A DNA stretch of 64,000 bases from Prosopocoilus inquinatus (Eukaryota; Arthropoda; Insecta; Coleoptera; Lucanidae), in assembly GCA_036172665.1 (NCBI GenBank), contig CM069875.1, positions 14,464,001 through 14,528,000 of the forward strand. The letters run 5' to 3'. The notes beneath the pieces are model-generated. The model did no database searches and was not told the DNA's origin. It saw only the letters and a program-made list of their open reading frames with translations. The position numbers and the translations under genes were made by a program. Shown piece after piece: positions 1 to 9,997 of the stretch (the stretch's first letter is position 1; the number at the start of each line of letters is the position of its first letter).

Positions 1-77
1 AAGAATAAAATAACTTGTTTTGGAACTGATATATACAATATATATATCGTGATTTTGTAAACGAAATACATGTAAAA

Positions 78-1115
78 ATGTCGGAATTTCAGGAGCGAGA
101 TTCAGGTAAAACAAATAATAGGTGCAATCGTTTAGAATAAAACTTAAAGTTGCAAATATTGTTACAGGATGGACTTTGTGCAGAATTTTATATATGGAAG
201 TCAACATTAATAAATACAATCCACTGAAAGCATCCAGCTTCATGCCATTACCGTCTTCAATAAGTGCGAAGAAAGCTGTCATAAATGTTAGAAATAACGA
301 CAACGCTTGCTTTGCCTGGGCGATAACGTCAGCGATGTGTCAACCGACAGGTATTCCTCAAAGGATGTCTTCGTATCCCCATTATAACACAGTAACGGAT
401 TTCACTGACCTAGAATTTCCACTGAAAGTTTGTGACGTTAAGAGATTTGAAAGTAAGAACAATATTTCTATAAATGTCTACGGAATAGGTTCCCATTCCC
501 ATAAGGTTACGGTTGATGAAGTTGTAGGGCCGTTACATTTTACTAAAAATAGAAAAAATATTCATATAAACTTATAATTAATTGATGACAACAACGGAAA
601 TACTCACTATTGTTGGATTAAAAATTTATCACGTTTAGTGTCAAAACAGACTTCACATCACGGTCACGAGAAATATATTTGTGAAGGATGTTTAGTGTAT
701 TTTCCAAGTATTGAAAAATTGCAACGACACGAGAGGGAAGACTGTAAAGTTATCAAAACAGTTTTACCATCGACAGAGTTAAAAATAAATAAGTATGGTG
801 AATCTTTGCCAGAGAATATATTACAATTTGATAATTTTGAAAAACAGTTAAAACTTCCTTTTGTTATATATGCCGATTTCGAAGCATTGCTAAAACCACT
901 GGACAGAGTAGAACCAAATCCAGATAAATCTTTCATTGTTAAGTGTCATGAACACGAACCTCATTCATTTGCATATTACATTAAGTGCAGTTTCAATGCT
1001 AATTTGTCAATGTCAAAGTTATATCGCGAAGAGAATGCCGCCACTGAGTTTATAAAATGGTTAGAAAAAGATATTAAAGAAATTTACGACAAATATTTAA
1101 GTAAAATTGAGCCGA
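78..1115 (+). pseudogene. Protein-primed type DNA polymerase B, N-terminal part, decayed copy 1 (Polinton/adintovirus-like)
   Basis: This is the amino-terminal part of a family B DNA polymerase of the kind carried by Polinton/Maverick or adintovirus-like elements in arthropod genomes. In order I see the EFQERDSG block (78-105), a candidate intron, the NNDNACFAWA block near 296-325, a C2H2-like zinc finger (CEGC...H..REDC, about 680-755), and the start of the exonuclease domain with the acidic exo I motif YADFEAL near 870-890. Reading stops at about 1115, where short direct repeats begin, so the rest of the exonuclease and the whole polymerase domain are missing. There is an in-frame stop at 575-577. 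The same blocks occur in the second copy at 4952-6254, which makes the family assignment firm. It is not functional. Which element type it came from is inference, because no capsid, integrase or terminal repeats are present. Confidence 0.75.
106..167 (+). other. Candidate 62-bp GT-AG intron in DNA polymerase copy 1
   Basis: The segment starts GTAAAA and ends TTACAG. Removing it joins the coding blocks in frame, in phase 1 inside a Gly codon. The joined amino acids match the uninterrupted reading of copy 2 at 5555-5570. The segment contains stop codons. It is seen directly in the sequence, but splicing itself is inferred. Confidence 0.6.
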
Positions 1116-1127
1116 TGACACCTTAAG

Positions 1128-1200
1128 GTCACGTCAAGATCATTTCAAGGTCACCTCAAGGTCATCTCAAGGTCATTTCAAGGTCATGGCCTCGACCTTG
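1128..1200. repeat. Short tandem repeat, about 11-bp period, TCAAGGTCATT-like
   Basis: Six or so imperfect copies of an 11-bp motif (TCAAGGTCATT/TCAAGGTCACC) lie right after the truncation point of DNA polymerase copy 1. It contains no gene. Its position suggests that it marks the breakpoint. Confidence 0.7.
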
Positions 1201-1222
1201 AAGCTCATGGTGGGGTCACGTC

Positions 1223-1312
1223 AGGAATAGGCCGATTCTGGAACCTCCTCCGACCTTGACCTTGAATTTTATTGGTCAAGGTCGGAGGAGGTTCCAGAAT
1301 CGGCCTATTCCT
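1223..1312. repeat. Perfect hairpin: 39-bp inverted repeat with 12-nt loop
   Basis: Arms 1223-1261 and 1274-1312 are exact reverse complements, separated by a 12-nt AT-rich loop. The right arm forms the broken end of the neighbouring gypsy fragment. The left arm is an inverted copy of it, so this looks like a fold-back formed at a break rather than a transposon end. Confidence 0.85.
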
Positions 1313-2160
1313 ACTACTAATTCCTTACAAGATTCCTTGACGGGAACCTGCCAGTAAGCAGATTTTATGTCTAACGAACTTAAATATTTAGCACCTCGAA
1401 GACGGTCTAAAATGGCTGAAACATATGGCAAGGGATACGCGTCTTCCTTCGTAACTTTATTCAATTGCCGATAATCAACGCACACTTTATACATACCATA
1501 CTTCCTAGGAACGCGCAACACCGGAGACGACCAAGCTGACGTGGAAGGTTCTGTAATATTCTGAGACAAAAGTTTACTTATCTCCTCGTCTAACACACGC
1601 TGTTTATATGAAGAGACGGGGTAATATCTTTGTTTGATTGGGGAAGAGACGGTAACTATTTCATGTTCAACAACCGAAGTAGACCCTAAAGAATTTCCCA
1701 TTTGTGAAAATTTTTCGTGTAATAACTTATTTAGCTGATGATGTTGAATATCAGTTAAGTTTTCCCTAGCATGAACACTATTTAATTGGATGTGTCCTGA
1801 ATTGGAACTAAAATGCCAAACATTTTCTTTAAGATTAGGTACGATTTCCATAGCGATCCAAAAGTCCATGCCGAGAATTAATGTATGTGGCAACTCTGGC
1901 ACTACGATAACATTAATGACACGCAACTTTCCCATCAGCGATATTGGAGTCTCAATAATACCTAAAGTGGAACAGTTTTTTCCATTTGCTACTATACAAT
2001 TTGTGTCACGAGCCCGATTCAATTTTAAACCTAATTGGCGCAACATATCATACCCAGATTTCCCTACAAATGTATGGCTCTCACCGGAATCTAATAAACC
2101 CAGTATTGATAAACCAAGGATGCTGACTTCTAAATATGGTCTTTGATCATCACTAATATT
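1276..2160 (-). pseudogene. Ty3/gypsy pol fragment: retropepsin and start of reverse transcriptase
   Basis: On the minus strand the frame is open from about 2160. It first gives the aspartic protease active site (LLDSGES near 2085-2070) and the second protease motif (LILGMDF, about 1890-1870). After a linker comes the start of RT: the SSPVLRVPRK block, then VCVDYRQLN, then the first catalytic region SLDIKSAYWQVP near 1345-1320. The homology stops at about 1312, inside the hairpin, so the palm with the YxDD motif, RNase H and integrase are all missing. It is a truncated relic of an LTR retrotransposon with no LTR visible. The family is firm. The lineage within gypsy is not resolved. Confidence 0.85.
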
Positions 2161-2858
2161 GTCACGACCCTGGTAAGATCGAGTGTCGCAAAGGAGGTTG
2201 CTCAGAGGGAGCAGTCGCTAGCTAGTAGCGGAGGTACCTTAACGGAATGCTGGAAAGTTAAAAATAAAAATAACCATACCTTTCAGAAGCGGTTTATTTG
2301 CAAAAACTCAAAGAATCCCTTCAGCAAGCAGAGCCCGGTAACCGCCAGGTGACGTCCACGGCACCGCACACACACACGCCCGTCTGTCTGTTTGTCTGTC
2401 TGTCTGTCCCCACGACGCGTTTTCCTAACGGTTTTATTATGCCTGCCTACTGAAGTCAGCAAATCATTTATCCAAATTTATAACTAATTAATTAAAACAG
2501 TTATAACAATAATTGATACCTACCTTAGCATCATTTGTGACAATATGAGAAATGATAAAGTCAAACAAATATTTTTTTTTGTAAATAATCGGCCTTTACA
2601 GCAGTTACCGAAGGAACATCACGGCCTAATGAGTCCTTCGTGACCCATTTCCCGAATTTGAAGAGGTATTACAATTTGGGCAAGTTTTTACTGTGACGTT
2701 AGGAGTGTTACAATATTGAAACGTATGTATGTATGATCTTTGCTGATACTGAAAATGAACTTATTTAGCCTAATTTACTGGCAAACAAAATTTGAAATAA
2801 TTTTCAAATTTTTTATCATTATTTTCTTTGTTAAACTGGACAATTATATGATATCCCG
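2161..2858. other. Intergenic, no gene seen; (GTCT)n tract at about 2380-2410
   Basis: There is no convincing coding signal. The segment starts with TGTCACGACC next to the gypsy fragment, which could be LTR sequence, but no partner LTR is present. There is a short CA tract near 2366-2379 and a GTCT microsatellite near 2380-2410. The rest is AT-rich. Confidence 0.5.
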
Positions 2859-3928
2859 ATAAGATCAATGAAGATTTAAAAAATCTTGTGAAAATTTCTA
2901 ATAGCCATGGACTGCGCCTCAATGCTGCTAAAACAAACGTTATGCTGTTCGGTAAAAAGAAGTGTCGCTCTCATATTTCTCACTTAATTAAACTGGGTTT
3001 AGGTGATATCGACCTGCCACTTTCTGACTGTTGTCGTAGCTTAGGTTTATATCTTGATTCAGATCTTAAATTTACTTATCACGTCACCAAAATCATTCAG
3101 CGTGCCTTTTTAAATATTAAATTAATCTATGTCAATCGACATTATTTTTCTCAGACAGTTAAGCGGTTGCTATGCGATTCGTTGGTCCTGTCGCATTTTA
3201 ACTTCTGTGATAGTATTTACGGCCCTTGTCTGTTGGCGTCTGATTCATCCCGAATACAAAGAATCCAGAATTGTTGTATTAGATTCATATGCGGTGTAAG
3301 ACGTAGATGTCCCATTTCCCATAAATTACATGAACTTCAATAGCTCAATATGCAAAAGAGACGTTATTTACATAGTGCAATTTTTTTTTCACATAATCAT
3401 TTTATATAAATACCTTCCTTACCTTATAAGATTCGGTTCAGAACGGACGTTCATAACATTAACATAAGACGCAAAGGACTTTTAACAATCCCTCGCTATA
3501 ACTTTGAATTTTTTAAAAGATGTTATAAATACCAAATTGTTAATGTTTTGAACTCGTTACCTTCAGGTTTTCTGCAATTGTCGCCATTCTCGTTTAAAGC
3601 GAAGCTGTATCGTATGCTGTTCAATGGGCAGAGTTAAGTAATTTCTTTTTGCAGCATATTTAGATGTTTCTCTTGTGTGTGTACTAACTTATTTTTTTAT
3701 TTACTTTTGTTACTTTTTCATCTTTTATGTTTTCAGTTCCCGCTTATTATTATTTTTCTTTTCTTCTGTTTATTTTGGTGTGAGGGGTAGATCAGGGAAC
3801 GGTAACTTGTTACTAGTTCATCTGACCCCACACCCATTAAGCGTGCTGTATTTTGATTTATCTTTTTTTAATATGTTGTTGTTTGACTGTACGCTTAATA
3901 AACTGATTTATTTGTATTATTATTATTA
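2859..3928 (+). pseudogene. 3' end of a LINE (jockey/CR1-type), RT C-terminal region and 3' tail, copy 1
   Basis: The frame resembles the thumb and carboxy-terminal region of non-LTR reverse transcriptases: a GLRLNAAKTNVMLFG block, then LGLYLDSDLKF, then FNFCDSIYGPCL and a carboxy-terminal IRFRTDVH region. Reading is broken by stops after 3343, and the last coding block ends at the TAA near 3637. A 3' untranslated part follows and ends in an (ATT)n tail at about 3915-3928, as expected for a LINE 3' end. The 5' part with ORF1, endonuclease and the RT active site is absent, so this is a 5'-truncated insertion. The fragment at 40892-41335 on the minus strand belongs to a related family, with the same order of blocks. 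Confidence 0.75.
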
Positions 3929-4940
3929 AATAGTATTCGAGAGAAAAAAAAATCAATTGTGCTAAAAATGTTGATTATTTTAGTAGGTTTGAAACTTTAC
4001 AATGTCTGATAGGCATGTTCAAAATGTGTAGTACCATAAGTACCATATTTTGTATTCAACTTTTCATGCTGTCAGAGGTCTATGAAAATCATGTTCATTT
4101 ACAAAATTCAAAAGAAACAATAACAAACAAATTTAATTAAAAATAGTAATAACTCAATTAAGACTGATCAAAAGCAATGACTAATTTATATGAATTTGAA
4201 CCATCCGTCACTTATTACACTGTAGTGAAGCTACTAACAGCGTGAAAAGTCGAATACAAAAATATATTAATTAAGGTGGAAGATGTTTTGAATATTTATG
4301 AAAACAGAAAATTTTTCAGAATTTCAAAATATCAAATCTGTCAATCTCTGAGGTTTATTGGTCGTTGTAACGTTTTAAACGAATAGAAAACAATGCGTGA
4401 TTAAGAAACAACTTGTCATGTTTTTAGCACATTTTAATTTTTTTTCCTGAAACTCTTTAAAATATTGAAAAATTCTTTCCACTAAAATTTCTTTCTTTTA
4501 AGAATCCTATTTAATGATACCCAACTCGACATGCATATATAATTTTAATGCTGGTTTTTGTTGCATCTACTTCCGGTTAACTTCGAAAGATAATTATATT
4601 ACCATGAAATGCACCATGTACCCTTTTGTTATTAATTTGTTTTCATGACTTCCTCCGACTTCTAATTTTCGAGAAAAAAGGGACGGGTGACTTCAAACAG
4701 GCTGTACATAAATATGTAATACTAAGTAAATATTTACTATATTTTCCATTACAACTCACGAAAACAAATGTCTAGTTTAAAAATAAAATAAATCTAAGTT
4801 CTTTCCCCAGAATTTGTTATGTTCGGTATCTGAAGTGTTCTCTCAGGAACTTTCTTACATGTTTTTTAGTTTATGTACTTATAATTAGCTGTAATTATTT
4901 CTCCTATTTAGCATTATCTCTTGACAAAGAAAATAATATA
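3929..4940. other. AT-rich intergenic DNA, nothing recognised
   Basis: No open frame with family signals, no repeat of note and no RNA gene were seen on either strand. The last bases before 4952 (TTTGTTGCAG) look like a 3' splice site in front of the next coding block. Confidence 0.5.
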
Positions 4941-4951
4941 TTTGTTGCAGA

Positions 4952-6254
4952 ATGGCTTCCAAAAACGCTTCTATATTTGCAGAAGAAGCAAAAGCAGCGC
5001 TTAGAAATGCCACCTCCAATGTTGCGATGGTTGCCGTGCGTATAAAGCTCTGCGATAAACATCTTCGTAGATTGAACGTCCTACTTCGAGAAAAAACCCT
5101 ATCCCTCGGCGTGAAACAACATCTTATGGCGAGCATTGTTTCAATCAAAAGTTACCGCTCTCTGATGAAAGTAATGCAACGAGTGAACGCACATACTGAA
5201 GAAGTGGATGCCCAACGCGTTGAGTGGGAAGATATGCAATCGGCGTTTCGAAACCGTCTCAGAACTGGCGATGTCATTAATCTTTTGCATAAAGATGCTT
5301 CCGCGTTTCTGGAAAATGTCGCTGTACTCTTCCAACAGCGCGTTGAAAAAGGATTCGAAACAGAAGAAGCGTTGAAAATTAACGCGGTCCTCTGTGGAGA
5401 ATTTATTCTCAGCAGAGGACATAGAGAATTTGCAGAGCTGAAATACTTTAACACCAAAAACGCCCCAATTTTTCGTGATGCCAGCATTGAGAAATGGTTT
5501 ACCGTCCACGTAAAGGAACCAATTTTGTTACAGCTAGGGGAGTTCCAGGAACGGGATAGCGGCTGGACACTAAGAGCAATCCTCAACTTGATGATTAACA
5601 TCAACAAGTTCGTGCTTCAACCTGGTTTCTCCTTCATTTGAACTTCCCAAACATATTCGAGATAAGAAAGCATGTATCAATGTGAAAAATAACGATAACG
5701 CATGCTTCGCGTGGGCTGTAATCTCGGCACTTCATCCAGTTCACAGCAAACAGCACTCTGATCGACCCCCTTCGTATCCTCATTATTCGTCGGTTCTTAA
5801 TTTGAAAAATATCACCATGCCTAAGACAACAAAACAGATTCCGCGTTTTGAGCAGCAAAATGGTGTTTCAATTAACGTATATTTCCTCAAGAAAAAGGGT
5901 AAAACACTTGACGCAAGACCATTTTATTTAACCAAGGCTAAACCATCAAAACACGTGAATCTGCTTTTACTTCAAGACAGTTACGAAGGCGGTGATAATG
6001 ACCATGATGACGAGGAAGCGATCACAGTTAAGTATCATTATGTATGGATAAAACATCTTTCCAGGTTGGTATCCAGTCAACTGAGTGCACACCAACGTAA
6101 AAAATGTTTTTGGGATCGGTGCCTTAATTATTTCTATAGTGAAGAACGTTTAGATAAACATGCGATAGATTATGGTCAATTGAATGCATGCAAAATTAGA
6201 ATGCCGACAGAAGAAAATAATATTTTAAAATTTAAAAATTTCATTTTTGAGTAG
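4952..6254 (+). pseudogene. DNA polymerase B N-terminal region, decayed copy 2 (Polinton/adintovirus-like)
   Basis: This copy holds a longer amino-terminal part than copy 1. A 229-codon block from the ATG at 4952 is rich in helices and ends in the EFQERDSGWTL motif (5537-5572). After a one-base frameshift near 5635 the frame continues with the NNDNACFAWA block (about 5688-5717), a basic/acidic linker, and a zinc-finger-like CFWDRCLNYF segment near 6108-6137. Reading stops at 6254, just before the exonuclease domain would begin. The EFQERDSG to NNDNACFAW arrangement is shared with copy 1, but the 62-bp intron is missing here. A TTTGTTGCAG acceptor-like site lies directly before the ATG. It is a truncated, frameshifted relic. 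The broken reading frame is only described here. Confidence 0.75.
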
Positions 6255-7146
6255 TTTTTGCTCGTGAGAATTGCTGAGAATATGAAACAAATAAAAAAAA
6301 AAACTTTCTAAAACGAGCTAAAAGGGTAATTTATTAACTTACTTGACGTTTCGCAAATAAAATTATTTGCTTTTGATAATTAGAACTTTACATATTAATT
6401 TATATTTACTTACATTTAGACATATATATCTTTTAGGATGATTAGATTGTTGTTAGGTTTAACATTTATATGATTTTATCAGTGTGATTAGGTTGTTTTT
6501 AGACATTTTTTTAGTGCTTTTAAGTTGGTAGCGTACTGAGGATGGCAGCTTAGCTGCCGAGATACGTATCCACGGATATAAAAATTATTGTGGGCAGAGG
6601 TTAATTTCAATTATTAATTTTACAATTTTTTTCCAGTGTTTTACAAGCTCTTAATATTTTCCTCAATGGTTATTACAATACATGCCATCTATTTTTTATT
6701 TGCATAACTTGTTATTAAACATGACGTTCTTTCCGTGATTAGTAACATTATTCTAATTCCTATTTTAGAGAGGTAATGGTTTTAAGAAGTTTTCTTAAAG
6801 AAAAAGAGTCTGATTTTCTACGTTTCTTTATAAACAGGTGTTTGGACACTTTATGATTTTTTTATTTTTAATGCAATTTTATGCATCGCAATCTTAATAC
6901 GAAAATTTTTATTATATTTTTCGCTTCATGAAGCCTCTTTTTTTAACCAATAGCAGTAGGCTTTTTGTAAATTGTAAATTTTCTTAGATCCAGCTATCCG
7001 AAATAAGACTTTAACAACACTAGGTGATCAGTCTAGACGATAAAGCTTTTTAAGTTGTTGTTGGTTTTAGGTTAACTTTATAACTACGCCCACCTGGCAG
7101 TACAAATGTGCCCTTATCATAATCTTTCAAAGTGATAATTTCTGTC
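6255..7146. other. AT-rich intergenic DNA, nothing recognised
   Basis: I see no coding, RNA or repeat signal on either strand. It ends at the CTAT (7147-7150) that is the left target-site duplication of the next LTR element. Confidence 0.5.
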
Positions 7147-7150
7147 CTAT

Positions 7151-8087
7151 TGTCACGTGGTTAGCTGCGACAGCGAGGAGCCTCCACCATGTCACTTGGT
7201 TAGGGGTAGGTAGCGGGTTCTCAGTGGTAGAGCTTGAAAACACAGTTTACCAAAACAATGTATACCTTTATTAAATGAATATTTTTATCTATCGGCGGAC
7301 GATCTTTAAATGTGCGGGGGTGCGTTTTCGTGATTATCGGAAATCGCGACGGGTCGGCTGCGACAGCGAGGATGAGGAATCCCTCCGTGCTGGAGTTGAA
7401 GAGACCCGACGATTCGACTAACCGGATCCAGGGCAATCTCGAGGGCTGCAGCAATTGCGATGAGATGTCCTGATGAGGGTGGCGGCAACAAGGCGTCGGT
7501 GATGATGATCCTTCTTGGAAACGGCAGCGTCCTGATGAGGGTGGTGGCGGCAAGGCGTCGGTGATGATGATCCTTCTTGGAAACGGCAGGGTCCTGATGA
7601 GGGTGGCGGCGGTAAGGCGTCGGTGAGGATGCCTCCGTGGAACGGGCAGCGTCCTGATGAGGGTGGCGGTTGCACGGCGTTGGTGAGGAAGGTCCTCCTG
7701 GGGAAGTTGGCACTAGGCCTACTTGAGTCGACGGCTGGTTCGACTGCGAGGGCGGCTGCCCTTCTTACAGTAGGCACTAAGCCTACCGGAGTCGGGTTCG
7801 ACTGTCTTCCCATCTTCTTCCGCACGTTATATAGGCGAAAATCTGTCTATTCGACTGTTATCACATGTTTCTGTGTTCTCCTTTCGTCACCTGTTGTATT
7901 AATTTGTCCCACATATAGCGCGTGCCACCGATGTTTTGTTATGAAACGTGAACTGCTTATAACTTAGATTTCGCAAGATTGCTGTCTTAATTGTTCTACT
8001 TTATTCCTCGCGGAAATATTTCGTCGCGACTCCTTTACATTTTATATTTATTACTTTTAGGCTAAAAATTAAATCCTTATCGTGACA
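7151..8087 (-). repeat. LTR (3' LTR of the left non-autonomous element)
   Basis: 937 bp, starts TGTCACGTGG and ends TATCGTGACA on the plus strand. It contains four tandem copies of a roughly 60-bp GC-rich block (about 7468-7690). In every frame this block yields Pro/His/Ser-rich translations that are not genes. Confidence 0.9.
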
Positions 8088-8101
8088 TTTCCCTCCCCTT
8101 T
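8088..8101 (-). promoter_or_regulatory. Polypurine tract of the left non-autonomous element
   Basis: On the minus strand AAAGGGGAGGGAAA abuts the 3' LTR. This is the usual primer for plus-strand DNA synthesis in LTR elements. Confidence 0.8.
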
Positions 8102-8285
8102 AAGCTTGTGCGTCCCCGCACAAGAATAACTCGCGTCACGCGGAAAACTGTCTGTTGCGTAAGGTCACGAAACAATTGCACGCGTGTACTTGAAAAAGAA
8201 AACCGTTGAGTATGCTAAAGTTTTATAGTTCGCGGCGCGTACTTCTTATATTACATAGTATTTACCACCTTGACATTTAATTTTT

Positions 8286-8474
8286 TCAATGTTCTGTTGA
8301 AATAAAACGTAAGCATAAGTCATTTAATGATACCTTGGTAATTTCTTCACCTCCGTTTCGTATTTCAGCCAGGATTTGGGATGACGATTGGCTTGGCAGG
8401 GAGCATGTTCGTTTTGGTTTTCTGACGGCACATTTTCTTCTATATCTATATCTTCTATATCTTCGTATACTCAT
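8286..8474 (-). CDS. Small arginine-rich frame, 62 residues
   Basis: It starts MSIRRYRRYRYRRKCAVRK, so the first 20 residues are an arginine/tyrosine block of the sort found in nucleic-acid-binding peptides. The block comes from a short GAAGATATA-like tandem repeat in the DNA, so it may be chance. The right-arm copy (from 28068) is cut at 28233 by the long-LTR gypsy insertion. Confidence 0.25.
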   Translation of the reverse strand: MSIRRYRRYRYRRKCAVRKPKRTCSLPSQSSSQILAEIRNGGEEITKVSLNDLCLRFISTEH

Positions 8475-8579
8475 TCTAATGTTGATTGCTTCTTTCTTCG
8501 GAGCGTCTAATGGAGTTTCCCAACCTTGTGGCTCAAGGAGGACTTGGCATGATCCAGAGGGTCTTTTCCTTGATGCAGC

Positions 8580-8756
8580 TTATGGTTTGGTCCATTTAAT
8601 GCGTCTCCTTTTTTTTTCACAGGATGGCCCGGTCCTGTTTCTTCGAGTTTCTTCTCTTCTTTTTCTGCCTAGTAATCTCTTTAACAACATTATATTTAAA
8701 GCAATCATAATAATAACAAATGCAATTGTAGCGACATATACTACTACTTCGTGCAT
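8580..8756 (-). CDS. Small frame, 58 residues: one membrane helix plus a basic tail
   Basis: From its ATG this short frame has a hydrophobic helix of about 20 residues (VVVYVATIAFVIIMIALNIM) and then a strongly basic tail with RKRREETRR and KKRRR runs. The arrangement suits a type of membrane anchor with a cytoplasmic basic tail. It is intact in both arms (mirror 27786-27962). Being coding is unproven. Confidence 0.35.
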   Translation of the reverse strand: MHEVVVYVATIAFVIIMIALNIMLLKRLLGRKRREETRRNRTGPSCEKKRRRIKWTKP

Positions 8757-8820
8757 CTCTTGAAGACAGTGGACTGGCGTTGCCGTAAATGCTGTAGCAG
8801 TTCTTTAAATAACATAATGC

Positions 8821-9084
8821 TCAATTCTTAGCATAACTCACATATTTAAATTCTTCATCTGCTGATTTACTCATTTTGATGATCCTGAGGCTCCAGTTTG
8901 GATTGACACATCCGGACAGGTTTGTGTATACAGGTTGTATCCAAGAAGTCGGCTTCATCACAAAAAATGTCAACGTTGTCCAAATGGCCAGGAGGATGAG
9001 TGCACTTTCTATTCCTTTAGGCCGGGACAAGGGAATCTTGTCGAAATCTTCTTCTTCTGTGGACAGGATATCCGAGTGCTTCAT
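8821..9084 (-). CDS. Small membrane protein frame of non-autonomous LTR element, 87 residues
   Basis: It begins MKHSDILSTEEEDFDKIP, an acidic head, followed by one hydrophobic helix (ALILLAIWTTLTFFVM, about residues 28-43) and a carboxy-terminal part with a Cys. A GTGAGT donor-like motif lies near its end. It could be a leader or remnant of an envelope-type product; that is inference. No family is recognised. The mirror copy is at 27458-27721. Confidence 0.35.
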   Translation of the reverse strand: MKHSDILSTEEEDFDKIPLSRPKGIESALILLAIWTTLTFFVMKPTSWIQPVYTNLSGCVNPNWSLRIIKMSKSADEEFKYVSYAKN

Positions 9085-9088
9085 CGAG

Positions 9089-9289
9089 CTACCTAAGATA
9101 TGAATGTTTGTTTGTGATGTGTGGTGTTAGATAGCTTAATGCTGGAATCTTCCATGTTCCTATCTGTGTCTTCAACTGCCTTACTTCTTGCAAACTTGTT
9201 TTTGAATTGGTTCCAAATTCCTGTAATTCTGCCTGTAGTCCGCGCGTCAATTTCTTGATAGTCCTTCGGATGTCATCATCTTTCGCCAT
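9089..9289 (-). CDS. Small frame of non-autonomous LTR element, 66 residues, function unknown
   Basis: It starts at an ATG (MAKDDDIRRTIKKLTRGL) and is hydrophilic and helix-prone, with possible coiled coil in the first 40 residues. A GTAAGG donor-like site lies inside it (about 9179-9184, minus strand) and a CTTAG acceptor-like site lies at its end, so the last third may be intronic and the first part may be spliced to the next frame. I do not recognise the family. An identical copy is at 27253-27453. Confidence 0.35.
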   Translation of the reverse strand: MAKDDDIRRTIKKLTRGLQAELQEFGTNSKTSLQEVRQLKTQIGTWKIPALSYLTPHITNKHSYLR

Positions 9290-9997
9290 TTACTCGTCCA
9301 ACTGTTGCTGTGTGGCATTACCACAATAAAAAAATCAAACGTCTCTAATCTTCTCCGTCATTACTTCAAATTTTCCTTCTCTCTTTGCTCCATTCTTCTA
9401 TCCATTGTATTTTCTTTCCTGCATGCTGAAATCTGGCTTCGAAGGTTTCCATTCTCCCTTGGTTGATGCTTATTTCCTTAACTTAGTATTACATATAAGA
9501 TTATGTTACATAGGATCATTATTTAGTTTCTTCTTCTTCTAAAATTGGTAGTTACATCTATTTACGTAATTATACTGCCTATCTCTAATTTTGCTGTTTT
9601 GAACTCGCCCATTTCATCATTTCCCTGGACTCTCGTTATTTCACCGCTCCTAATTCTTATTTCCTTGATTATTATAAATATTATTTTCATACCTAGGCTG
9701 TTTGTTTTCTTTCTTGTACACGTTTCGTCTCTCCATGCAACTTCTTACAAAATGTTCATTGAACGCTTCTGAATTTGTTGTTGGCCATTTTCTCGCTCGG
9801 TGGTTTCCTTCCTCGGTGACCTTGAGAGTGCTATTTTGGGACTAAAAACTTCCTTTTCTTCGTATCCGACTTCTGTACTGCGATGAGGTGGATGAAACGG
9901 TGATTCCTTTGCTGCGTTTGATCTTGTTTGGTATGGACCTGGTATCCCCTTCTTATCGTCACGACGTATTATTTTGGGACTTTAGGCGCCTCCACCA

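Noticed and set aside
2143..2352. 69-codon frame next to the gypsy fragment
   Set aside because: It has no family signal and a composition like its surroundings. It may be LTR-derived DNA.
1..7146. A complete Polinton or adintovirus
   Set aside because: Only amino-terminal polymerase pieces are present. No integrase, packaging ATPase, capsid genes or terminal inverted repeats were seen.
7221..7825. Pro/His/Ser-rich frames of 110-135 codons in the LTRs (also at 10068-10672 and 25870-26474)
   Set aside because: All three frames of the tandem roughly 60-bp block are open. This is a composition effect inside an LTR.
8335..8763. 142-codon frame with hydrophobic stretches (167 codons at 27779-28282 on the minus strand)
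   Set aside because: It is antisense to the small frames of the non-autonomous LTR element, and its right-arm version runs into the gypsy LTR.
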